From: a virus
DNA length: 42,951 nucleotides
Direction: 5' to 3' (one strand)
IMG/VR virus record: IMGVR_UViG_3300042556_000729
Location: 1 to 42,951 of that record
This document shows, piece by piece, positions 20,740 to 28,853 of this stretch. A model generated the notes under the pieces. The model saw only the letters and a list, made by a program, of their open reading frames with translations, did not search any database and was not told the DNA's origin. The translations under genes and the position numbers were made by a program. Position 1 is the stretch's first letter; the number at the start of each line of letters is the position of its first letter.

Positions 20740-22398
20740 ATGCGTAGGGCGATCTTCGACATCGAGGCCGACAACCTGTTGACGACCGCCCGCAAGGTCC
20801 ACTGCTTGTCGATCCTCGACCTGCAGACCGGAGACGTCCACGGGTTCGGCCCTTCGGATATTGCCGAGGGGCTGAACCTGCTGGCGTCTTACGACCGGAT
20901 CATCGGGCACAACTGCATCCTGTTCGACATGCCGGTGCTCCGCCGGTTGCTCGGGTTCAGCCACCCCGATGTCCACGACACCATCGTTCTCAGTCGGCTG
21001 CTATATCCAGACCGGTATACCCACCCTGCTGGTGGAAATTCACTCAGTGACTGGGGGGATTTCCTTGGTGTCGCCAAGGGCGAGTCACCGACCGACTGGT
21101 CCACCTTCACCTGGGACATGCTGAAGTACAACATGCAAGACGTCCGAGTTACCGCCGCCGTGTACCGGCACCTCGGGTCCAGAGCCACCGGATTCAGCAG
21201 GTCCTATGACCTTGAGGTCAAGGTGGCCCGAGTCATTGCCGATCAGCTCGACAATGGCTTCGGGTTCGATGAGCAGGGAGCATCGCTGCTGATGGCCCAA
21301 CTCCAATCGGACATGGCCACGAACCAAGCGGCCCTGCAGGAAAGCTTTCCGCCCAAGGAAATCAAGCTCAAGACCAAGGTCAAGTACGAGCCGTTCAATC
21401 CCAGCAGTCGGCAGCAGTTCGCCGAGCGGATGACCCAGCGGCACGGGTGGGAACCCGAGGTTCTCACCGATGGCGGCAAGCCCAAGATTGACGAGTCGGT
21501 GTTGGCCGACATGCCGTGGCCCGAGGCCCGGCTGATGGAGAAGCATCTTCTACTGGAGAAACGCATTGCCCAAATCAGACAATGGCTGGACAATACTGTG
21601 GATGGCCGGGTCCACGGTAGCGTTAACACTAACGGGTGCGTCAGTGGACGCATGTCGCACAGTGATCCAAACATGGCGCAAGTGCCAGCCGTGGGTTCAC
21701 CCTACGGAAAAGAGTGCCGATCTCTTTTTCGCCCAACTCGATCAGGATGGAAGCAAGTTGGCATTGACGCTTCCGGTCTTGAACTACGAATGTTCGCCCA
21801 CTATCTGGCAGAATGGGACTCCGGTGCCTATGCCCGAACCGTCACGACGGGTGACATCCATAGTCATAACCAGCGAATGGCCGGACTCCCGACCCGCGAC
21901 CAAGCCAAGACGTTCATCTACGGGACGCTCTACGGGGCAGGCGACGCCAAGGTCGGGAAGATCGTCAACGGGTCGGCAGCCCAAGGCAAGAAGCTCAAGG
22001 AGCAATTCGAGAAAGGCGTCCCCGCGTTCGCCAAGCTCAAGGAAAGGCTGAAGTATGAAGTTGCCGCCAAGGGACATCTGGTGGGTCTGGACGGTCGTTC
22101 GCTCCCTGTTCGCAGCGATCACATGGCGTTGAACCTGTTGCTGCAATCGGCGGGTGCCGTGATCATGAAGCAGGCACTGATCCATTTCCATGGAATCTTG
22201 GAGGACCGTTACGCAAACCGCTACGGAATCATGGCCAACATCCATGACGAGTGGCAGGTCGAGTGCGAGCCCGAGATCGCCGAGGAAGTCGGCAAGGCTG
22301 CGGTTTCCTGCATCGTCCGTGCGGGTCAGGAGTTGACCCCCGGCTGTCCCTTGGACGGAGCATACCGTGTCGGAAACAACTGGGCCGAGTGCCACTAG
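20740..22398 (+). CDS. DNA polymerase, family A (T7 gp5-like)
   Basis: 552 residues (T7 gp5 704). The 3'-5' exonuclease is intact: FDIEADN, IGHNCILFDMP and YNMQDVRVT supply the acidic ligands. The polymerase half has motif A GIDASGLELR (Asp343), motif B RDQAKTFIYGTLYGAG (Lys390, Tyr394) and motif C IHDEWQVEC (Asp503), and ends WAECH as T7 ends WAICH. Tyr394 stands at the position of T7 Tyr526 (E. coli Phe762). The ATG at 20740 is preferred over the GTG at 20734 because AAGGG is nine bases before it. The shorter length suggests a reduced thumb insertion for the processivity factor. Confidence 0.96.
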   Translation: MRRAIFDIEADNLLTTARKVHCLSILDLQTGDVHGFGPSDIAEGLNLLASYDRIIGHNCILFDMPVLRRLLGFSHPDVHDTIVLSRLLYPDRYTHPAGGNSLSDWGDFLGVAKGESPTDWSTFTWDMLKYNMQDVRVTAAVYRHLGSRATGFSRSYDLEVKVARVIADQLDNGFGFDEQGASLLMAQLQSDMATNQAALQESFPPKEIKLKTKVKYEPFNPSSRQQFAERMTQRHGWEPEVLTDGGKPKIDESVLADMPWPEARLMEKHLLLEKRIAQIRQWLDNTVDGRVHGSVNTNGCVSGRMSHSDPNMAQVPAVGSPYGKECRSLFRPTRSGWKQVGIDASGLELRMFAHYLAEWDSGAYARTVTTGDIHSHNQRMAGLPTRDQAKTFIYGTLYGAGDAKVGKIVNGSAAQGKKLKEQFEKGVPAFAKLKERLKYEVAAKGHLVGLDGRSLPVRSDHMALNLLLQSAGAVIMKQALIHFHGILEDRYANRYGIMANIHDEWQVECEPEIAEEVGKAAVSCIVRAGQELTPGCPLDGAYRVGNNWAECH

Positions 22399-22405
22399 GG
22401 GTCGC

Positions 22406-23086
22406 ATGAAGATCATCGGATTCGCCGGTCTGGCCCGGTCGGGGAAGACCGAGTCATGCAAGTTGATGGAACGGTGGGCCATGAAGAATGGATACCGTGT
22501 TGTAAGAATGTCCTTTGCCGGTCCCCTGAAGGACGCATTGAAGCGTGCAGGCATCACCAAGGAAGACGACCCCAAGAAGTACCGCGAGGTCGCCCAGCGG
22601 TGGGGCGAGTGCCGCCGAGATCCCAAGTACCGCCCCGGCGTGACCGGCCCGGACTACTGGGTCAGCAAGGTCGCCAACCAACTGTTGCAGGTGTCCGCCT
22701 ATGAGCACGAGCGGTACGTCAAGTGCGACGCTGCCGGGAACCTGAAGGCTTGGCGTGAGACCCTGGTCCTGTTCGATGATGTCCGGTATGAGAACGAGTG
22801 CAAGCTGATCAAGGGCATGGGCGGCACCATGATCTTCGTGTCCGCTTGGGACCGGCTGTTCCGCCGGGGAAACAAGTCCGAGTGGATCGAGGGATCTTGG
22901 CGGTGGCACGAGTCCGAGCAGATGGCCATCGAGTTCGAGGTCGGCACCCTTGAGGACATCTGGTTCGACTATGTGCTTGTCAACGAGCGTACCGAGAAGG
23001 AACTGAACATGGCGATCCCGCACTTCGCTCCCATCTGGATCGACAACAGCGACATCGACGCCAACGTCACGGTCGGGGAGGCCTGA
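22406..23086 (+). CDS. Deoxynucleoside monophosphate kinase-like protein
   Basis: 226 residues from the ATG at 22406 (AGGGG six bases upstream; longer in-frame starts lie inside the polymerase gene). The P-loop GLARSGKT is at residues 8-15. Downstream features (MSFAGPLKDALKRAG, then VLFDDVRYENE, then a C-terminal IDNS segment) match phage dNMP kinases of the T4 gp1 type, which raise dNMPs to dNDPs. With ThyX it would feed dTTP synthesis. It is the last nucleotide-metabolism gene before the fiber cassette. Confidence 0.8.
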   Translation: MKIIGFAGLARSGKTESCKLMERWAMKNGYRVVRMSFAGPLKDALKRAGITKEDDPKKYREVAQRWGECRRDPKYRPGVTGPDYWVSKVANQLLQVSAYEHERYVKCDAAGNLKAWRETLVLFDDVRYENECKLIKGMGGTMIFVSAWDRLFRRGNKSEWIEGSWRWHESEQMAIEFEVGTLEDIWFDYVLVNERTEKELNMAIPHFAPIWIDNSDIDANVTVGEA

Positions 23087-23087
23087 G

Positions 23088-23315
23088 ATGTTCACGCGAA
23101 TCGAGCAGGATGCCATCATCGCCCTGATCCGCCGGGAACTGCCGCTGAACGTGACCCGTGGTTTCCTCGCCGGTCGGCTGGGCGGACAGTTCCCCGTCAC
23201 CGGACTGGGCCTGTGGTTCGGCACGATTGACGACCCCAACCCGTACTTCACCATGGACTTCGGCACCGTCGAAGATCCCAGTAACCTGTTCATCGACATG
23301 GGAGTGTTTACCTAA
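23088..23315 (+). CDS. Small protein of unknown function at the start of the fiber cassette
   Basis: 75 residues. GGGGAGG precedes the ATG. The N-terminus is an amphipathic helix (IEQDAIIALIRREL), then Gly/Leu-rich beta segments and a DP-rich end (TIDDPNPYF, TVEDPSNLF: two copies of a similar turn). The stop overlaps the next ATG. No family recognised; position suggests a virion or assembly role. Confidence 0.6.
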   Translation: MFTRIEQDAIIALIRRELPLNVTRGFLAGRLGGQFPVTGLGLWFGTIDDPNPYFTMDFGTVEDPSNLFIDMGVFT

Positions 23316-25315
23316 TGGCCCTACAGTTCCGCCGGGGAGAGGACGCAGACCGCACCAGCGTCACACCGTTGGCAGGTGAACCGCTGTGGATCACCGATAC
23401 CGATGAACTGTATATCGGTGACGGATCGACTGCCGGTGGCGTACTGATCACTGGCGGCGGCGGTGGCGGTGCCCCGACCAACGCCGACTATCTGGTGAAG
23501 ACCGCCAACGGCACCCTTACCGCCGAGCGTGTCGTCACCGACTCGACATCGGTCACTGCCAACTGGGCCACCGGCGGCCAGGTTGCGTTCGAGCGTGCCG
23601 CCCTGACCGGCGACGTGACCGCCTCGGCCAACGGCAACACGACGACCATCGCCAACGATGCGGTGACGTTCGCCAAGATGCAGAACATCGCCACCGACAA
23701 GCTGCTTGGCCGTGCCACCGCCGGTTCCGGCGATGTCGAGGAGATCACCTGCACCTCGGCCGGTCGTGCCCTGCTGGACGATGCCGACGCCGCGGCCCAG
23801 CGGACCACCTTGGGTCTCGGCACCATCGCCACGCAGGCGGCCAGCAGCGTGACCATCACCGGCGGCTCGCTTGCGGGCGTTACGGTCACGACCGGAACGT
23901 ACTCGTCCAACGTGAACGAGGCCATCATGCACGCCGTCCGCAAGGCGTCTGCCGGTACGCTCAGCAAGGGCGATGTCATCCGAATCACCGGATCGAGCGG
24001 CACGCATCTTCAGGTCGAACTTGCCGACGCCTCCGTCGAGGCCACTTCGAGCGGAACCATCGGCATCGCCGCCACCACGATTACCGACTCGACCACCGGA
24101 TACATGATGGTCGAAGGCGAGTTGACCGGACTGTCCAACGTCCCAACCGCATCGTTCACCGACGGTGCGGCCCTGTGGCTCAGCGTGACGACCGGTGCAT
24201 TCACGACAACCCGACCCACCCAGCCAGCCCACGGGGTCTTCTTGGGATGGGTGGTCGCAGCCAGTAACGGCTCTGCCGGTCGGGTCTACGTCAAGGTCAT
24301 CAACTACTCGGAACTGAACGAACTGCATGATGTCCTGATCAACACCGGCACCTTGGCCGACAACCACTTCCTCGTCTATGACAACGCAACCAGCCTGTGG
24401 AAGAACGAGTCGCCGAGTGATGCCCGCACTAGTCTTGGTCTTGGCACTGTCGCTACGGAGTCCACCGTCCCGATCAACAAGGGCGGAACCGGACAGACAG
24501 CCGCCACCGCCGCATTCGACGCCTTGGCACCGACCACGACCAAGGGCGACATCATCGTCTACGACGGTACGGACAACATCCGGTTGCAGGTCGGCGGTAC
24601 CAACGACCATGTGCTTACCGTCGATTCCTCGACGGCGACGGGGCTGAAGTGGGCTGCCGTTTCCGGTAGCGGTAGCGTGGCTACGGATACGATCTGGGAT
24701 GCTGCCGGTGATCTTGCAATCGGTGATGGATCAAACACCGCCGTTCGTTTGGCCCGTGGCTCTGCCGGTCATGTTCTCACCGTGAACTCAGGTGGGACGA
24801 ACATCGAGTGGGCCGCACCCGCCGGTGGTAGCGGCACCAAAACTTACGCCGTTTTCACCCCGCTCGACGCTCAGCCGCCCGCGTCGAACTTCGCCACGCT
24901 CGACACCCGGAACAACATCGCCGTTCTGGAGTTCGACGGCGGCACAACCGACGAGAGCACCACGTTCGTCGGCATCATGCCCGAGGCCGCGAGCCTTGGA
25001 TCCGGCCTGAAGGTCCGCATCCACTGGATGGCCGACACCGCCACGAGCGGTGACGTGCGGTGGGGGGTGGCGTTCGAGCGGATGAACACGGATCTGGATT
25101 CAGATTCGTTTGACACGGTGGCCGAAGCAAACGGAGCCGCGAACGGAACCTCGGGAATCCCGACCATGACCGAGATCACCATCACTACAATCGACTCTGT
25201 CCCAGCGGGTGATGCATACCGGCTCAAGGTCTACCGCGAGGCCTCGGACACCACCAACGACACCATGTCCGGCGACGCCCAGCTCATCGCCGTCGAGGTC
25301 AGGAGCGCAGCGTAA
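23315..25315 (+). CDS. Tail fiber or receptor-binding protein
   Basis: 666 residues. The N-terminus (MALQFRRGEDADRTS, EPLWITDTDELYIGDGST) is a widely shared phage fiber attachment module, followed by a Gly6 hinge. The middle has fiber repeats: ALTGDVTASANGNTTTIAND, AVTFAKMQNIATDKLLGR and the INKGGTGQT turn typical of tail fibers. The C-terminal ~130 residues form a distinct beta-rich domain, probably the receptor-facing tip. It has no gp17-type N-terminus, so it must attach differently from the fiber at 2854. It is located in the replication half of the genome, which is unusual for a structural gene. Confidence 0.85.
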   Translation: MALQFRRGEDADRTSVTPLAGEPLWITDTDELYIGDGSTAGGVLITGGGGGGAPTNADYLVKTANGTLTAERVVTDSTSVTANWATGGQVAFERAALTGDVTASANGNTTTIANDAVTFAKMQNIATDKLLGRATAGSGDVEEITCTSAGRALLDDADAAAQRTTLGLGTIATQAASSVTITGGSLAGVTVTTGTYSSNVNEAIMHAVRKASAGTLSKGDVIRITGSSGTHLQVELADASVEATSSGTIGIAATTITDSTTGYMMVEGELTGLSNVPTASFTDGAALWLSVTTGAFTTTRPTQPAHGVFLGWVVAASNGSAGRVYVKVINYSELNELHDVLINTGTLADNHFLVYDNATSLWKNESPSDARTSLGLGTVATESTVPINKGGTGQTAATAAFDALAPTTTKGDIIVYDGTDNIRLQVGGTNDHVLTVDSSTATGLKWAAVSGSGSVATDTIWDAAGDLAIGDGSNTAVRLARGSAGHVLTVNSGGTNIEWAAPAGGSGTKTYAVFTPLDAQPPASNFATLDTRNNIAVLEFDGGTTDESTTFVGIMPEAASLGSGLKVRIHWMADTATSGDVRWGVAFERMNTDLDSDSFDTVAEANGAANGTSGIPTMTEITITTIDSVPAGDAYRLKVYREASDTTNDTMSGDAQLIAVEVRSAA

Positions 25316-25953
25316 TGGCCTACGACTTCGACGGCGTTGACGACTACATGGAGGTGGGTTCGGCGGTCGTCACGGGCGTTCCGCTGACGCTTGCCTGTTG
25401 GTTCAACCCGGATAACGTCACGGCAAACATGGCTCCGATTAGCGTCTCCGCCAATACCGGCACGGAGATCCACAGGATTCAACTTGCAGGCGCAGTTGCT
25501 GGAGATCCAGTCAGGGCGCAAAGTGCAGGCGGCGGAACCACGGTACAGGGATCGTCCGCTACCGGATATTCAGCGTCCACTTGGCAACATGCCGCAGCAA
25601 GATTCTCGGCAAACAACAATCGCCGGGCGTACCTGAACGGCGTGGGCGGAACGGCCAATACCGCAAGCGTGACTCCGACCGGGCTGAATCGGACAAACAT
25701 CGGATGCTCGTACGCTGCTGGCGTTACCGCGACATTCATGGCCGGACTTGTCGCCGAGGTTGGGATCTGGAACGTCGCGCTCGACGACGCCGAGATCGCG
25801 GCGCTCGCAAAGGGTTTCCGGCCGAGCCTGATACGCCCGTCAAACCTCGTGCTTTACGTACCGCTGGTACGCGAGATCGCCGACTACCGTGACGGACTCA
25901 CCGTCACGTCAAGCGGACCGGTTGTCGCCAACCACACCAGGAGAATTGGCTAA
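25315..25953 (+). CDS. LamG/concanavalin A-like lectin-fold protein
   Basis: 212 residues. YDFDGVDDYMEVG, PLTLACWFNPD, STWQHAAARF, RAYLNGVGG and AEVGIWNVALDDAEIAALA are the hallmark segments of LamG/laminin G-like jelly-roll domains, which bind glycans. The stop-start overlap with the fiber gene (TAATGG) suggests coupled expression and joint assembly. Likely role: glycan-binding tip or decoration of the fiber. The last ~45 residues are outside the domain. Confidence 0.8.
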   Translation: MAYDFDGVDDYMEVGSAVVTGVPLTLACWFNPDNVTANMAPISVSANTGTEIHRIQLAGAVAGDPVRAQSAGGGTTVQGSSATGYSASTWQHAAARFSANNNRRAYLNGVGGTANTASVTPTGLNRTNIGCSYAAGVTATFMAGLVAEVGIWNVALDDAEIAALAKGFRPSLIRPSNLVLYVPLVREIADYRDGLTVTSSGPVVANHTRRIG

Positions 25954-26423
25954 TGGCCGAATACGCATACGTCCGAAACAACACGGTCGAACAGATCGTT
26001 GACATCCGCCCCGACCTGTACGCCCAGTGGGTGGCCGCCGGGAACCCCAAGGCCCAGTCATACCGTCCCGTGGTCAACGACCCCAACCCGGTCTATGACC
26101 CCACGATCCAGGCCGTGGATTCGTTCTACGTCGTCGAGACTGCCCGTGTCCGGCGGGCGTGGTCCGTCCGGCCCAAGACCGAAGACGAGCTCCGCAGGAC
26201 GTGGACTCCCCTTGAGTTCCTTGAGCGGTTCACCCCGAGCGAACTTGAGGACATCGAGTCCCGCAGACTGACCGACCCCGGCGTTCGCACGTTCTACCGA
26301 TCTGCCTCGTTCGCTCAGGAGATCGTGTCCGACGATCCACGGACGGTCGCTGGAATGGACTATCTGGTCAGCATCGGAATCATTACCAACGCCCGAAAGG
26401 AAGCGATCCTCAATGGCCAATAA
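25953..26423 (+). CDS. Fiber-cassette protein of unknown function
   Basis: 156 residues, starting with the pattern AEYAYVRNNTVEQIVDIRPD seen at the N-terminus of small phage tail-associated proteins. The C-terminal ~60 residues form helices (TPLEFLERFTPSELEDIES, then VSIGIITNARKEAIL). The C-terminal pattern recurs in the next gene, suggesting a shared domain. It overlaps the upstream gene by one base. Possibly a fiber assembly factor or minor fiber component. Confidence 0.65.
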   Translation: MAEYAYVRNNTVEQIVDIRPDLYAQWVAAGNPKAQSYRPVVNDPNPVYDPTIQAVDSFYVVETARVRRAWSVRPKTEDELRRTWTPLEFLERFTPSELEDIESRRLTDPGVRTFYRSASFAQEIVSDDPRTVAGMDYLVSIGIITNARKEAILNGQ

Positions 26424-26682
26424 GATTCCAAAGCCCCCGTCGTTGCAGGAACAGGAAAAGGTTTCTACATTCATAAACAAGTTTACAGCCGCCGAACGAA
26501 CTGCAATTTGGAATCATCTGCAGGTTGAGTCGAATGCGCTGACAATTTACGCCCGAGCAAACAGCGTCGGACCAAATGCCTTGGAGAACGATCCTGTTGT
26601 ACAGGCAGCCATGACCTTGGCTGTTTCGGCTGGATTGATTACCAGCCTGAGAAAGGACGCCATCCTTGTCACAATCGGATAA
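26413..26682 (+). CDS. Small fiber-cassette protein sharing a helical domain with its neighbour
   Basis: 89 residues, mostly helical (EKVSTFINKFTAAERTAIWN, then VVQAAMTLAVSAGLITSLRKDAIL). The last ~30 residues line up with the end of the preceding protein (GLITSLRKDAIL beside GIITNARKEAIL). It overlaps both neighbours by 11 and 17 bases. Base composition is more A/T-rich than in the LamG gene. Function unknown. Confidence 0.65.
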   Translation: MANKIPKPPSLQEQEKVSTFINKFTAAERTAIWNHLQVESNALTIYARANSVGPNALENDPVVQAAMTLAVSAGLITSLRKDAILVTIG

Positions 26683-26998
26683 CAGCTTTAAGCCCCCAGC
26701 CGGTGCCGTGGCCGCCGCCAAGCGTGCCCTGAAGAAGCGGGCCGAAGCAACCCCCAGCAACCGGGGAGGAACCGCCGTGGGTCTGGCCCGTGCTCGGGAC
26801 ATCGCCGCCGGGAAGAGCCTGCCGCTAAATACCGTCAAGCGGATGGCGTCATTCTTTGCCCGCCATGCGGTTGACAAGAAGGGCTCGACGTGGGATAGTT
26901 ACGGCAAGGGCCGTCAGGCTTGGGACTTGTGGGGTGGCAATGCTGCCGCCGCTTGGTCCAAGGCCATCTCGCAGAACGCAACCAAGAAGGGTAACTGA
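26666..26998 (+). CDS. Small basic phage protein of unknown function
   Basis: 110 residues from a TTG at 26666 with AAAGGA eight bases upstream. The basic pattern (KPPAGAVAAAKRALKKRAE, GGTAVGLARARDIAAG, TVKRMASFFARHAVDKKG, then AWDLWGGNAAAAWSKA) is one I recognise as a recurrent small phage domain with no firm function, sometimes joined to prohead proteases or peptidases. Its two helical Arg/Lys-rich halves suggest nucleic acid or protein contacts. Its stop overlaps the next ATG. Confidence 0.65.
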   Translation: MSQSDNSFKPPAGAVAAAKRALKKRAEATPSNRGGTAVGLARARDIAAGKSLPLNTVKRMASFFARHAVDKKGSTWDSYGKGRQAWDLWGGNAAAAWSKAISQNATKKGN

Positions 26999-27543
26999 TG
27001 CCTACCGACATCAATGTAGCTGACGGCAAACTGGCCAACTGGCACCGGTTCGATGCGCTTAATCGTGCCGTCACCAAGGATGTGCATATCCTGATGTCGG
27101 TTGCCGACAGCACGACGAATGCGGTTGAGCAGATTCAGGCCATCTGGACCAAGCTTGGCGGCAGCAACGCCCCGCCGAGGGTTGACTCGTTCAATCGCAA
27201 AGACCTTGGAAAGAATGCAGCATCGCAGCTTCCGGCCAAGTTTCCGACCTTTACGAAGAGCTTTGATTCGGTCAACCTGATTGCATTTAACCTGAACCTG
27301 GATTTCGACATCGGCGGAGCCGCTCCTACCGGCGTAAATTGGGAAGCCACCCCCACCGGAGGTGGAGCCACTCAAACCGGAACGTTTAACCTGACATACC
27401 CATACCTCTGGTTTGGTAACTATGTGTGGGCAGCGTCTGGTACCTTTACAACCGGAACTGATTACAACTTTAGAGCTCGTCTTGTAAACCCGTTTGGCTC
27501 TGGCACGTTCAGTGACATCGTGGTAGCAAAGACCAACTCATGA
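26998..27543 (+). CDS. Beta-rich protein of unknown function, end of the fiber cassette
   Basis: 181 residues. The N-terminal third is helical (KLANWHRFDALNRAV, STTNAVEQIQAIWTK), the rest is Thr/Asn/Gly-rich and beta-like with many aromatic residues (LTYPYLWFGNYVWAASG). That layout fits a fiber accessory or tip protein. Its stop overlaps the exonuclease ATG (ATGA), so cassette and exonuclease are translated from one mRNA. Confidence 0.6.
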   Translation: MPTDINVADGKLANWHRFDALNRAVTKDVHILMSVADSTTNAVEQIQAIWTKLGGSNAPPRVDSFNRKDLGKNAASQLPAKFPTFTKSFDSVNLIAFNLNLDFDIGGAAPTGVNWEATPTGGGATQTGTFNLTYPYLWFGNYVWAASGTFTTGTDYNFRARLVNPFGSGTFSDIVVAKTNS

Positions 27544-28229
27544 TCGCCCTACTCGACGGTGACATCATCGCATACCGGGCCGCAGCGATCTCCACTGATC
27601 GCTCGCAGGCCCTTGAGAACCTACACCAGACGGTTGCCCAGTGGCAGCAGGGTGCGGACTGCGATGAGTGCATCGTGGCCCTGACCAGCCGCCCGTCGTT
27701 CCGGTATGACCTGTACCCCGAGTACAAGGCCAACCGCAAGGATAAGCCCAAGCCCGAGTTCCTAAATGACTGCATGAAGGAACTTGAGGCATACCCGTGG
27801 CTGCGGATACCGAACACCGAGGGCGATGACGTCCTCGGGATCGTGTCCACCCGTGGCGAGATCGGCGACCATGTGATCGTGACCGTCGATAAGGATCTCC
27901 TGCAGATCCCCGGCCTGCACTGGAATCCCGACAAGGGCGAGCAACGCCGGATCTCGGAGGACGAGGCCGACCTGATGTTCCACATGCAGTGGCTTACGGG
28001 CGACCGGACGGACAACGTGCCGGGCATCCCCAAGATCGGCCCCGTCAAGGCGGCCAAGATCCTGGAAGGACACTCGTACAGCCACCGGACACTGGCCGTC
28101 TGTGCCGCCTACAAATCGGCAAATCTGTCCTTCTCAGAATGCCAGATCATGGGTCAGCTCGTGAAAATCCTGACCTCGGCTGAGTACGACCGGGACACCG
28201 ACACCATCAAGATGTGGAGCATCATTTGA
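27540..28229 (+). CDS. 5'-3' exonuclease, T7 gp6/FEN family
   Basis: 229 residues. The metal ligands are in order: LLDGDII (Asp6, Asp8), YKANR (62-66), TEGDDVLG (Glu94, Asp96, Asp97), VTVDKDLLQIPG (Asp117, Asp119) and TGDRTDNVPG (Asp155, Asp158), followed by the helix-hairpin-helix GIPKIGPVKA. It removes RNA primers and degrades host DNA for nucleotides. T7 gp6 is 300 residues. In T7 the gene follows gene 5 closely; here the fiber cassette lies between. The next small gene starts on its stop codon. Confidence 0.92.
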   Translation: MIALLDGDIIAYRAAAISTDRSQALENLHQTVAQWQQGADCDECIVALTSRPSFRYDLYPEYKANRKDKPKPEFLNDCMKELEAYPWLRIPNTEGDDVLGIVSTRGEIGDHVIVTVDKDLLQIPGLHWNPDKGEQRRISEDEADLMFHMQWLTGDRTDNVPGIPKIGPVKAAKILEGHSYSHRTLAVCAAYKSANLSFSECQIMGQLVKILTSAEYDRDTDTIKMWSII

Positions 28230-28393
28230 AGGACATCACCATTCCGCAGGAACTGATCGACTACCTGAAGAAGCAGTTCCAGCCGGTCGTCAACACGTTG
28301 AATCACGAGCTGCGGTACCTCGACTACCGTAGTGGTCAGGTATCCGTGGTCGAGCATCTTGAGATGCTGAAGCGGAGGGAGAACAATGGCTAG
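28226..28393 (+). CDS. 55-residue protein between exonuclease and portal region
   Basis: A TTG at 28226 overlaps the exonuclease stop and has GGAG six bases upstream. The product is helical and amphipathic (IPQELIDYLKKQF, then HLEMLKRRENNG) and contains no recognised motif. The frame ends inside the start of the next gene (8-base overlap). It has the place of T7 genes 6.3-6.7. Confidence 0.55.
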   Translation: MKDITIPQELIDYLKKQFQPVVNTLNHELRYLDYRSGQVSVVEHLEMLKRRENNG

Positions 28394-28853
28394 TCTATCA
28401 GCTCCGGCCACGACCGAACAGATGATTCAGGAGCAGCTCAAGGAACGTGATCGAATGATGACTCAGTCGATCCAAGCACTGGCCATGGATCGGCTGCGGT
28501 CGTCCGTCCGCAGCCTGAGCCGTGAGACCGACTTTCAGAGCAGGCCCGTTGTCGGGTCGTTTGCATATGCTCCATTGTACATTCCTGAATACCAACGATG
28601 GAGTATGGGCCAGCAACGGGTCGTCGGATTCGCTCCCCCACAAATGCCAAACATTCGTGGTGCGTTGCAACCGGGTCTTATGAGCGAGGCAAATAAGGCT
28701 GTTTCTCAGGGACGGTCTGGTGTCGAAAGATTTGCGTCTGCTGGTGTATTTAGACAAAGCTGGAACTCCATTGGAACTGAAGTAAGTCCATGGAAAAAGT
28801 GGGCTCAAGACTGGCTAACGTGGAACGATAAACAAAAGGAACTTCCGGTATGA
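28386..28853 (+). CDS. Unknown protein upstream of portal (gp6.7/7.3 position)
   Basis: 155 residues, preceded by GGGAG. The N-terminal ~45 residues are helical and charged (EQMIQEQLKERDRMMTQSI), then a Tyr/Pro-rich part (APLYIPEYQRW) and a Trp-rich C-terminus (SPWKKWAQDWLTWND). T7 carries small virion proteins (6.7, 7.3) at this place, needed for infectivity. I infer a minor virion protein. The stop overlaps the portal ATG. More A/T-rich than the portal gene. Confidence 0.6.
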   Translation: MASLSAPATTEQMIQEQLKERDRMMTQSIQALAMDRLRSSVRSLSRETDFQSRPVVGSFAYAPLYIPEYQRWSMGQQRVVGFAPPQMPNIRGALQPGLMSEANKAVSQGRSGVERFASAGVFRQSWNSIGTEVSPWKKWAQDWLTWNDKQKELPV

